Source: Coffea arabica (lineage: Eukaryota; Streptophyta; Magnoliopsida; Gentianales; Rubiaceae). Taken from it: a stretch of 64,000 bases of DNA. Numbering within the stretch: the stretch's first letter is position 1; each line of letters opens with the position of its first letter. The position numbers and the translations under genes are program-made. Shown one piece after another: positions 13,813 through 24,752 of the stretch. The notes below the pieces were generated by a model. That model saw only the letters and a program-made list of their open reading frames with translations. It made no database searches and had not been told where the DNA came from. The stretch spans positions 744,001-808,000 of the forward strand of contig NC_092310.1 in NCBI RefSeq assembly GCF_036785885.1. The letters are read 5' to 3'.

Positions 13813-14481
13813 GGCTTTAGATCCTCTGTTTCCAAAATAGTCCCTGTCCCCTCTGTCCCTTTGTTATACAACTGTCACGTGTCTCTAGTTTTTTGTTAAC
13901 CCAAACTCAAATAAATCGATAATAATCGGTTTATAAGTTTTGTTAACCCAAATTCAAACAAACCGACTATCTTTAGAAGTTTTGAATTATGAATAGGCAA
14001 GGGTTTGATATTACAAACCAACATGATAGACCATGATTATTCAAGTATTAGCAGGGTTTTTAGGTGTACTTAATAAGAGTGGTTGAAATTTTATTACTAT
14101 TCTCTTATTTTTATTGGGCAGATGATTTTGGAATTTGATTCTCAAAAAATCAAAATCACATTCGATCATATTTCAAACTATTGTTAGACAGATATTACAT
14201 TTTAATTATGTTGGTACAATTTTTTAATCTTGTTTATTCACCATTTTATTTTTATTTTTTTTTCAATAATGTCAATACCGTGCGTAGCACGGGTATTCAT
14301 ACTAGATATTGGAATTATGAATTGGAATTTGGTTCTTTGAATTTGGGTTAACAAAACTTCTAAACCGATTATTATCGGTTTATTTGAGTTTGGGTTAACA
14401 AAAGGCTAGAGACACGTGGCCGTTGTACAACAAAGGGACAGAGGGGACATGGACTATTTTGGGGACAGAGGATCTGAAGCC
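13813..14481. mobile_element. Mutator-type MITE with about 150-bp TIRs
   Basis: A 9-bp target duplication ATTTGAGGG at 13804-13812 and 14482-14490 flanks a 669-bp element. Its left end (GGCTTTAGATCCTCTGT) and right end, reverse complemented (GGCTTCAGATCCTCTGT), start inverted repeats that stay alignable for about 150 bp, including the words GTTAACCCAAACTCAAATAAA and GATAATAATCGG. There is no coding capacity. Long TIRs and a 9-bp duplication fit a MULE derivative. Confidence 0.88.
14278..14305 (+). mobile_element. Helitron-like 3' terminus inside the MITE
   Basis: A GC hairpin (CCGTGC-GTA-GCACGG) followed after 9 bases by CTAG is the signature of a Helitron 3' end (hairpin then CTRR). The base after CTAG is A rather than the usual T, and I did not locate a matching 5' TC end within the MITE, so this may be a fragment or a coincidentally similar end. 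Confidence 0.5.
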
Positions 14482-14520
14482 ATTTGAGGGTGCCTTGGTG
14501 ATTATGTATGTAGTCAATCG

Positions 14521-14990
14521 CAGACAGAATCCTCTATCCATTATGTCTGTCCACTTTTCTATCTAATAGAAAATTATGTAGTTCCACTTACTAATATTGC
14601 TAATGTGGCACATAACATTGGATGCATATTTAGGGAATGTTTGATAAATGGGTTTCAAATTCAATTTTAACATGTACGACTTACTTTCTGAATTAACATG
14701 ATCGCATGTAACTGCAACACTAACAAGTTCAAGGATTCGTCCTCAAATGTTTGCCTAATCTCATCTGAATCATGCAGTGTGGAATTTCAAAGTAGAAGGC
14801 TATGAGTACAATTGGGCATAAACAAACATCATTTATGGATATAATTGAATTTAAAACCCATTTACCAAGCACTCCCTAAATATGCATTCAATGTTATGTG
14901 CTACATCAGTAGTATTAGTAAGTGGAACTACATAGTTTTATATTAGACAGGAAAGTGAACAGATATAATAGACAGAGGATCCCGTCTGAA
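14521..14990. mobile_element. Foldback (inverted-repeat) element
   Basis: Two arms of roughly 125 bp are inverted copies. The left arm, around 14528-14650, contains ATGTAGTTCCACTTACTAAT and GCATATTTAGGGA. The right arm carries the reverse complement around 14865-14985. The arms differ by scattered substitutions. I could not fix the boundaries by a target duplication. No coding frame is present. Confidence 0.6.
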
Positions 14991-16155
14991 TCAGTCGACA
15001 CCTTTCAAAAATTTGGGTGGGATGTTTTTATGTTCCATAATGATTTAAGCTTTTCGATCTGGTATATAAGATAAGGAATGTCAAAACTTTTAATACCTTG
15101 TACATGCAGAAGAAGTCTGCTTATATAGATGTTTTTTTCTTTTTGAAGTTTTCATATAGAAAGAAGGTAGGAATCAGGAGCAGAGAAAATCAAGTTGGTT
15201 TTGAACAAATATGTGATGCTAACACAAAATATACCAATTTTTTCCTCATGAACCATTAGAAATATATATATAGGGGTTGAAGTGGACAAAAAATCATTGT
15301 TCTCCACAAATTGACTGCATATATAGGTTCAATGTAGCTACCCTCTTCTTCTGGTTGAATGGCTGCTGGATACATTGGCAAAGTCCTCCTTTTCTATGTG
15401 CTTTATTGTACAAAAGGACTTGGAATTCTTGAGGGGATACGAATCTGTTCCAAAATCCAAGAAGGTGAGCAGTACTGGTTTTGGGTGCACCCACCAAACC
15501 AATTGGACACAGAAAGGAAAGCAAAGATTGAACAGGAAAAGTGAGAATCTTCTTCTTCTTTGACTTGAAAAATAATGATAATTAATCACAGCAAAAGGCA
15601 TTATTATTCACAAATGCGCCACGAACTTCAGTAATTGTCACTTGTCATGCAAAGTCTTTCTTAACAGTAGCCATCAATTATAAGAAAGGCATTTGTGACC
15701 TGACCAAGGAGTTTCTTTAGCGGCAACTAGACAGTGGAAATGTGTGTTTTCGCCCCTTTTTTGGGATGTGCCTAATTTCCAAATTTAATTATTTGAACTG
15801 CTAAAATTTGATGTCCTTCTTAAACAACAGAGTTGTACTAATCATGATTATGCACCAGAATTAATTAATTGTCATATCAAAGTAACAAAAATGAGATGCG
15901 AAACCACACTATTATATCTATGGCTAAAATGAGATGAGGGACAATTGCATATAAAGACCCCTTTTCCCTGCATCATCATGTTCGTTTTTATTTCTTTCTG
16001 TTTTCTTGTTTGGTCAAATGGAGGCTGAAGCTGCTTAATTACATAAGGTCATGACTAAGCACAATCATTAACCCTATTATGATTCTCGTTAGGCAAGAAT
16101 CAAGCCTAATGTGGCTCAATTTAGACCACTGTCCCTAGCTACATAACATGGTCCC
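14991..16155. other. Spacer upstream of LOG
   Basis: Several overlapping frames of 60-100 codons on both strands at 15294-15601 cover the same bases and have no family features. I see no gene. The last few hundred bases are presumably the LOG promoter. Confidence 0.5.
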
Positions 16156-16165
16156 TATAAAATAA
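16156..16165 (+). promoter_or_regulatory. Putative TATA box of LOG
   Basis: TATAAAATAA lies about 120 bases before the LOG start codon, a normal plant TATA position for a leader of about 90 bases. No other core element was confirmed. Confidence 0.45.
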
Positions 16166-16283
16166 TATGTACATTGTGGTAAAGTAACCAAACAATACAT
16201 GGATATTGACCATTGAGCGACAAGTTTCTTTCAGAATCAACATTTCTCAGTGCTTTTTTTTTTTTTCTGGGAAGACGTCAGAC

Positions 16284-19200
16284 ATGGGCAAGTTCAAGAA
16301 GGTTTGCGTCTTCTGCGGAAGTAATTCAGGGTACAGAAAGATATTCAGCGATGCAGCTTTTGATCTTGGAAAAGAATTGGTTTGTTGCTTCTGTCTCTCT
16401 CTCTCTCTCTCTCTCCCCCCATGCTCTTTTCACATGTGTGTGTGTGTATATGTCCTTTTGTTTTTTGTTTCTGCTCTTTTACAAAGATATATGGATAGAG
16501 GAGCTGGCTTTTGATTAGTCTTTCAACAGTAACTGATGGAGATGGTACAAAATAGGTGCAAAGAAAGGTAGACCTAATCTACGGAGGAGGGAGCATTGGT
16601 CTGATGGGATTGGTTTCCCAAACAGTATATGATGGTGGATGCAATGTTCTAGGGTATACATGCCAAATTTACTCAAATTCATTTCGAGTTTAAACTTGAA
16701 TCAAATCAATTGTATTTGTCATGGACTATTTAACTTGTTTGATACAGCTCGTCAAATACTAACTCTGCCTTTGTGTCTATTCTTTCTCCATATATACATA
16801 TATATATATAAAGAGTGATTCCAAAGGCTCTCGTTTCGGTAGAGGTATGTATGTATATCTGATTTCATTGCCATGCCAAGTCTCTCCAACCCTTTCCCAC
16901 CTCCCTATATATATATATATATATACCTCTATCTCTTGGGTTTTCTTGGAGATAATTGGTAAGCAGTTGATTAATGAGGCATGATGAGCAGATATCAGGC
17001 GAGGCAGTTGGAGAAGTGACCATAGTTTCTGACATGCATGAAAGGAAAGCTGAAATGGCTCGTAGGGCCGATGCTTTCATAGCTCTTCCTGGTATTCATC
17101 TTTCATCCTCATCCCACTTCCTGTTAATGTTTCATGCTCATCCCAATTTTTTTTTTTTTAAAAATTTCAATATTTTTCAAGCCCTTTTCTTTAAGAAAAA
17201 ATTAAACGGTTTGCGATTGAGGGTGTCATATCTAATTCCCTTTTTTATCCTAAATTGATTGAGAATTTCGGAATTCTTTTGTTTGAATGAGTGAATTGAT
17301 CAAACTTATTTTTTAACTTAACTAGCTTGGAACAATTAAAAAAGGAAAAAAAAACCTACTTTATAAGCATATACATATGCTATATAGTATTAATAACTTG
17401 ATTAAAAAATTGCTGATTTTCTGTTTTGGGTGATACTAATGAAGGAGGGTACGGAACAATGGAGGAGCTGCTTGAGATAATATCATGGTCGCAGCTTGGA
17501 ATTCATGATAAACCGGTACGCATGTTTCATGTTCCAACACTTTGGCATCATTCTTGAGGGCCATTTTGAGCTAATATTTCTGCTAATCTTTCATCTGAGA
17601 TTAATGATTTATTGGACCACATCACTTTATAATCCAACCTACCCTCCAATGCATAGAAAAAGTGGAGAAAATGCATTTGATAAACGTAGAATGCCTCTAT
17701 ATATGGGAAGGAGGAATATAGAGTAATTCCATTCTAATAGTGTCAATTTGCTACTCTTGTCTTTTGGGACTTTTTTAGTGATTCATTTTGATGCTTATTA
17801 TTTACAACTAACAGCTTCTATAGCCTTTTTTTTTTTTTTTTTATAAAAAGAAAGGGAATAACTTCTATGACATTTAAATTAATCTTCATTGCTTCCAACT
17901 TCCTTTTATTAGTAACAAAACAATGAACAATTTCTCCCAAGAGTCCAAAAAAAAAAAAAATCAAAGGTCAAAATTTTAGTTTAAGATTCATATTTGGCTT
18001 TTTTTCTAATGTTTTGTAGAATTTTGTAAATAATGTTTGCTTGGTGTTGCCGGCTATATAATATAACTCTAGGGCCTCATGGAGGATTAAGGCTTAAAAT
18101 GATGTAACTTGTCAAGTTGAATGGATATTTCAAGTTTTAGCTCCTTAGTTCTTTAACTTAGAGTAATTTAAAAAGTTTGTAATGCTTTAGAAATAGTGCA
18201 TCAATTCTTCATTCCAACCTGGTTAATTTCACTTTGCACTCTTCAATTATCAAATTCCCACTTTGATCTTTGAATTTCAAAATTGGACACTTTAGTCTAT
18301 TAACTATAAAATCCATTCCACTTAAGTAAGACCTTTGGGGAAGTGGGATAGATTTTATACTTAAGTCAAAATATTTTAGGGACTAAAGTGAGATAACTTT
18401 TATAATTTAGGGACTAAAATTGGATATGTGTTATATTTTAAGGACTAAAGTAAAACGGATTTAATAGTTTATGGACTAAAGTATCTCGTTTCGAAATTTG
18501 AAGAGCGAATAGAAATTTGAGTATAGTTGGAGGGTGTAAAGTAAAATTGATTCTTCCAACACTGGGGAACAGTGCAATCAAGGATCAAAATTCGCGCGTT
18601 TTAGCAAAGAAACCTCGTACTACGATTTCGTTTAGTTAATACTCCCGCCAGCCCATTTTGATAGTCTTAATTTTTTTTTATACAATTTAAGAAAAAATGG
18701 TTAACTTTGTTGGAACAATAAATTTAGGTTGCTATTTTCTAAAATACCCTTATATTAAATAAAGTACAACTTTATATTAACTATTTATGGAAACTTGAAT
18801 TGATGGTTTATGGAAACTTGAATTGATGATTAAGAAAGAATTAATCCTCATTTTACATTATTTCACATTTTGGCTTGAAAGAACAACAAAGCTGGCTTTT
18901 CATATATCAATATGTTTTGGAAAATCTAAATGTATTAAATGAGGTAGGTTAACAATCTATATTAAATAAGGTAGTTTATATTAATAACAACCTACATTGA
19001 ATAAGGGTATATTAGAGAAATTAAAAGATAACTACATTCTTCAATTGGAAAGTGGACTACAATTTGAAACAAACGAAAAAGGAAAACAGGACTATCAAAG
19101 TGGGACGGAGAGAGTACCATGCATGCTTCTTAATCAATTCCTTTTATTGGTCCAAGTACCTAAAAGCCTAAGGGCTTGTTCCCAACTAATTCTAATTCTG

Positions 19201-22200
19201 TAAAAGTTGATTTTCTAGAATTGATTTTTAAAAATCAAATTTATTTAGAGTAAGTCATGTGTTCTCATCTATAGTTAGAAAATCTATTTTTCTAAAAGCA
19301 TAGACATTCTTAAACAAAGTCGTAAAGCTCATTTTGACAAAAAAGAAGACCAAATGACACTTATAAACTGCACAAGTGACTTTTATGATAATTAAATAAT
19401 TTTTTATATAATTAATTATTTTCTTATGAAGATTAAAAGTTGGGCAAAAAAAAAAAAAAAAGGAGAATAGGGACAAATTAATAATATGAATCTAGAGCTG
19501 CGATTGTGAATAGGAAGAAATGGTGAGAGACATGTGGCAAAAAAAAGAGTTATATAGTAATCTTCAAGTAGATTAGTAGTTAAGTCAAAATTTGAAAGAT
19601 ATTTTTGTCTATATGAAAAAGTAGGCCAGAATCAACATCTAAAAGCAACTTACAACATGCTTCTGATTTTCAGATTTTTTGGACTCGAAAAATCTAAAAT
19701 TAGATTTTTTAAATCAGTTGAGAACGCATCAAAATTGTTTTTTGAAAATCAAAAACTAAAATCAATTGAGAACATGCCTAAAACTATAATAGAATGAGAA
19801 GTCGGTTTCCTTTTTTTTTTTTTCTGGAACAGTTTCCATTATTGGCCCTAAATGATATTTTAAAATAACTAGCTTATTCTTATTATTAGTCGACTATATA
19901 AGGTTGTGTTTAAGTGGTACCAAGAGTATCCTTTCAAGCATCTAGTTTGTTTTGTAGATTTTATATCAAATATTTTGCTATAAGAAAAAAGAAATCTTGA
20001 AATGACGCCAATCACCGGAAATAATTTTTGTTGCAAATTTGAACATTTTATTAATATGAAACTATTTTGGAGATTAAGATTAGAAGAAGGAAAAGTTTTC
20101 ACTTAGTTTCCGTTGAGTTATTGAGACGTAAAAGTACTAATTTTTTTTTTATATATGTTTATAAATTCATTTAGTCTTTTTTTCCACAAATACTATACAA
20201 TGGTATGGTATGGTATGAATGAAGCCCTATATTTATCTTTTTTATTTTCTAATTATGTTGGTATTAATGCTAATATTGCTCATCATCATTTAGCTACTGC
20301 ATTTATTTTTTTTCTCTTTGCCAACTATTTGTATAGAACTAATTTCGAGATTGAACACAGTATTTTTTCTAATCTCCCTTTTTATGTTAATTCTTTCTGT
20401 GACTTCAAAATGTCAAGCTTAAGACACTTTCCATACCTAAATTTCCAGTCAAATCAATTGATTACCCCCCCCCCTCCCCTTTTTGTCTCTTTGAATTTAA
20501 TTATTGGATAAAAATGGGGCAAAGGAATGTGAATGACAATCAAATTAAGAGTCATTATGAGTAACTAATACACTCTTATGCAATTATTACTCACAACAGT
20601 ACTTCATTTAGTCAAGCGAAGGACTGAGTATTGTTGAAATAGAATCTTTTAGACTCTAAAAAAAAAAAAATGGGAACCCCCCTTTTTGTTGCTATAATTT
20701 CAGAAGTTAACTGCTTTTATGCAGTTCAAGTAGCTGATTTTTTGTCCATAGTTTAAAGTTTGGTAACAATTGGTGTGGTTGGGGGGGAAGTGAATATAAA
20801 TAAAAACTCAGGGACCACATTATAATAACTAAAAGTATGGAGGTCAAATTTTCAGCTCTAATGGTGCAATGTTAATATGAGGCTCAAAGTGGAACAACTA
20901 CTAAAAGACTTTTTTGTTTTTTCTGTAAAAAAAGAAGGGGATGAATGCAGTCATCAATAAGATTGTGATATAATTAGGGCCAAAAAGGAAGAGAGATGAT
21001 TTTGCAACCAATATTCACAAAAAATTGGGTTTTAGCCATGCATTTCTTTGAAATAGTTTGTCATTTATGGCCCTCGAGATACACGCATTATTGCACTTCA
21101 CGTCTAGTTTGATTTGGTCATTTGCATCAATTATATGCATCGATGGATTCAGTATTTTATCGATAACTTTTTTACCTCACATGTATCAAATCACTGCAGT
21201 ATATTTTTTGACAAAATTTTCAAAAAAATTGCAATCCGAATGAGCTCATAAATATTTTAGTAAAACTCCAACACAATATTCTCACCAAAATAACTCACTA
21301 TTGCAAAACATCAACTCTCAATATACATGACACTCCTAGTCTAATGGTCTTTAGCCCCCCACTCGAACACCTAATGAATATTTTTTGCTATTAACATATC
21401 CAAAGAACAATATATTCAGTAAACTAGGTTGGAAATCTCATAATTTACTTTTCAAATCATCTATAAGATGATGAGACTCCTTGTTCTACCATGGAAAGCA
21501 GATAAATTGCCTTCTACACTCTATTAAATTTATACACCACCATGCGGTGCAATGAAATTAGATCGATACAGAATCTACTTCTGCATCTAACTCTAAAATA
21601 AATACAATAGTTAAAAACTAAAGCGTGTTTATTAAACACTCGTTAACAAAAATCAGTATCATAAATATTTGCATATTTTTTAAAGAATTTTTAGCAAAGG
21701 GTGATTGTTTCACAAATTGCATTTACAGGGTCTTCTATCCTTGAATCTCTACTAGTAATAGGCTAATAGTAATAGCCCTCTAAATTGATCGTAGCCAACC
21801 AACTCTTTGGTAGGTAGCTTCTTCCTTAGTAAACATATAGCCACGAGTGGTGTATTGCGATTTGAGCAAATTGGCCAAGATGACAGACCTGCACAGGTCC
21901 TTTGTACGAAGATGATGTAAGGCCACTCAATTGACATTTGTCCAAACTCGATGGAGATAGCCTTGAAGGGGACTTCACACCAGTTTTTGATGTAATTATA
22001 TACTTGCAACATAATCATGTCCATCCACTCGAGATCATATCCAGTCCTATGTAGGACCATATTAAAATTGAATGTTTGGTGGGATAGACGAAATGTTGTG
22101 ATTAGTTTTATCCGGTCTTTTTTGGATTTGTTTTGTGAGATTCCGTCCAATCATTGTTAGTGTTTAAATTTTTGACATATAAAAACATCATAATGTTATA

Positions 22201-23588
22201 TTAAATAAACGTCAAATATTTTGTATAAGTATATCACTTTTATCTTGAATATAATGATGTAAATAATTATACACCAAATAATATAAAAAAAAGTACAACA
22301 ATTGAATCGAATCGTACCAAATCCCAACCGCACTGCCCCTCTCCCGATCATTTGGTTTTTTAGGTAGATACTGATGACCCTTTTTTTTTTTTCTTTGGCG
22401 GAATGGATGCATTATTTGTTTTCAAATATGACAACTTCTTTCATGACTAAGGAGCTTTCCTGCGGTTTGCTGAAAAGTATTTAAACCAAAATTTCTGCAG
22501 TTGAGATTATATAACTTCAAGTGGTCAAAAATCGAAATGAACAAATCTCGAGTTTAAGATGATGTTATAAATTACATGATGAATGAATGAAATGCCTGAA
22601 ACAGGTTGGCCTCTTAAACATTGATGGATATTATGATTGCTTGCTTGGATTATTTGACAAAGGGGTTGAAGAGGGATTCATTAGGCACTCAGCTAGACAT
22701 ATTGTCATATCTGCACAAACTGCTGGAGAGCTTATAAAGAAGATGGAGGTACAACCTGCTGTTTTTGTTTAGCCTTTTGTGTTCAATCAAAGTCATCATC
22801 CATTTCTCTATAACACAGAAAAGACACTGGAATGAAAGAAAGTGAAACATTAACTAATTTAATGAGAAAGTGGAATTGGTGTTGTTGTTTTTTGTGGGGG
22901 GGGGGGGGGGGGGGGGGGGGGTTGGAATGTTTTAACTTGGAAGTTAGGATATCAGTAGTTAGAATGGTCCTTCAAACCAAGAAGATACATTACTAGTGCA
23001 GCAGGGGCCCAAAGTTTGACAATAGCATCTTCTTTGCCAAAGCAAAATGAAGATTACGTTTTGATAGATGTAAACATCCCATACAACAATCATTAGACCA
23101 AAACATCATGTTCAAGCTCAGCAACATTGGAACACTGAGCTTAGTCATGTCATACCGTCTAAACTGCATTGTATTTCCAAGCAACCTATCCTGTTCAGGT
23201 TCCTCTTTGGTTCAGACCCTTCGTCATGTACGGCCGCTAGCCTTTACAAAGAGTGGGGGGAGGGACAAAGAAGGAAAGATAACCTTCAAGTAATGGAAAA
23301 GAAAGAGAACAAAGAAGAACAAACACACAACTCAAGGGGAGGAGGGGCAAAAAGTTTGATAAGGAAGCATTCTGGGCAAAGTAGAATGCTAGATATCGTC
23401 ATACTCATAGATCATACTGAAACAAAGGTGTCATCAAATTGGCGTTTCTGAGCAAAGATTACTTTGTGCTGACTTACTGCTAATATCTTGTGCTTTATTT
23501 GCATTTGCAGGAATATGAACCATTGCACGACAAAGTTGCACCAAGCCAAAGTTGGGATGTTAAGGACTGTAAACTTGCAAAGTCGTAG
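16284..23588 (+). CDS. LOG: Cytokinin riboside 5'-monophosphate phosphoribohydrolase (LONELY GUY)
   Basis: Releases active cytokinin free bases from riboside monophosphates in the cytosol and nucleus. Seven coding exons with GT/AG borders give 205 residues: 16284-16379, 16556-16653, 16814-16844, 16992-17091, 17445-17515, 22605-22748 and 23511-23588. The start [14 protein letters not shown] is the LOG N-terminus. Exon 2 gives the nucleotide-binding [10 protein letters not shown] loop. Exons 4-5 join into PGGYGTMEE (residues 108-116), the signature of catalytically active LOG proteins, preceded by [11 protein letters not shown]. The length is slightly below the usual 210-220. Exon 3 is a 31-nt micro-exon ([10 protein letters not shown]). 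Intron 5 is 5.1 kb and contains MITEs; intron 6 contains a 26-base G run. No frame break was found. A member of the LOG7/LOG8-like part of the family is plausible, but the exact orthologue is undecided. Confidence 0.95.
18223..18555. mobile_element. TIR element in LOG intron 5
   Basis: Degenerate inverted repeats: left TTAATTTCACTTTGCACTC, right (reversed) TCAATTTTACTTTACACCC. Both continue into repeated ACTTTAGTCCAT-type words. The flanks CCAACCTGG (18214-18222) and CCAACACTGG (18556-18565) look like a worn 9-bp target duplication. Non-coding. Confidence 0.6.
19172..19778. mobile_element. Tourist-like (PIF/Harbinger) MITE in LOG intron 5
   Basis: The 3-bp duplication TAA (19169-19171 and 19779-19781) and ends GGGCTTGTTCCCAAC (left) and GGCATGTTCTCAATTG (right, reversed) are the pattern of PIF/Harbinger MITEs. 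The 607-bp body has further inverted AAATC/GATTT stretches and no coding frame. Confidence 0.75.
19782..22604 (+). other. Rest of LOG intron 5
   Basis: AT-rich intron sequence. A 132-codon frame on the minus strand (21752-22150) is the only longer one. I could not assign it to any family and do not call it a gene. Confidence 0.5.
22896..22921. repeat. Poly(G) tract of 26 bases
   Basis: Uninterrupted G run in LOG intron 6. Such a length is unusual in plant DNA; it could be real or a sequencing or assembly length error. Confidence 0.95.
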
Positions 23589-24752
23589 TCATTTGAATGC
23601 TTTTGCCCAAGAATGCGTTCATACTCTATGTAACTTCCTATTTGATATCTTTTGTAATGAAAATCTACATAAATAGAAATGTCATTTTTTATAATCAAGA
23701 TAAAGTCAGAAAGCAATCTTGAGAGGTTTCGGCTGTCATTCCTAAGCTTGACACCTATAAATTGCATTGGTCCCTCCTAAGCTTGACCCCTATAAATTGC
23801 ATTGGTCCCTCGAGTGGTTTTCAACAAGACGCTTGAATCAAGTAAAAGAGACCACAAGTAATTCAAAAAGGAACTGAAATTTCAATGTCAGATATAAAAA
23901 TCCTGCCATGTGCAAATGGAGAAGTTTAAAGTACTTTTAACATTATCATCACACTCCTCATACCAACATGCACACATACAGAATTCATATTTCTGCAGAG
24001 GAGAGAAAAACATTTTATCTTTGCCATCCACCGTGGAGCAAGTAGAGATGCTTATAGAAACTTGTGCTTACACCAACTACCAATAGGATGCTTACAGAAA
24101 CATGTGCTAACACCAACTAATACCAGGTCTGGAAATGCATAGATGTTCTTCTGTTTAAATTAATGCAGTGAAATGCAGGGACGCTTTTAGGCTGTTTAGA
24201 AAACTAAAAAGAAACTGTTGTTAATCAAGAAACTTTTCATTCAATGGAAAATACCTGAGTTCAAGTGCGCAATGCTATTAGGTTCAGAACTGTCAATAAA
24301 AGAAATTATCTTCTATTCAGGATCTATGTTATTAGGACCAATTTTGTAAAACCCCAAGGATTTGCGAAAAGTCTTAAGAAAATATAAGCAACTCTTTAGA
24401 TGAACTTGCAACTACCAACTATTTAAGACATATTTGACTAACCACGCAGTTCATCGTTAGATGCAGCCAATGTTAGATTATGAGAGTAGTAAAGCAAACA
24501 AAAAAGGAGTTGTGGATTGAAACAGGTTACAAGAGAATGACTGCTCTGAAATAAATCTATCTATCGTACAGATACATGATAAGACCAAGAGACGATCAAT
24601 CAATACAATAATGTACCATGAATGAGTAAAATCAACAGCACCCTGAAATAAACTCAGTATACTCTTTCAATACAAAATACAAAAGGTGAAACAGGCAAAA
24701 GATTCTATCCAACCTGTTCAGGATTCTGCGATGGCAGAGATTTTCAACTGGT
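23589..24752. other. LOG 3' flank and spacer with short tandem duplications
   Basis: Convergent region between LOG and the minus-strand gene. It holds two tandem doublets: a unit of about 34 bp (CTAAGCTTGACACCTATAAA) at 23741-23808, and a unit of about 38 bp (ATGCTTATAGAAACTTGTGC) at 24049-24122. No gene is seen. Confidence 0.7.

Noticed and set aside
21752..22150. 132-codon minus-strand frame in LOG intron 5
   Set aside because: Open but without any recognised motif; kept only as an observation, not called a gene.
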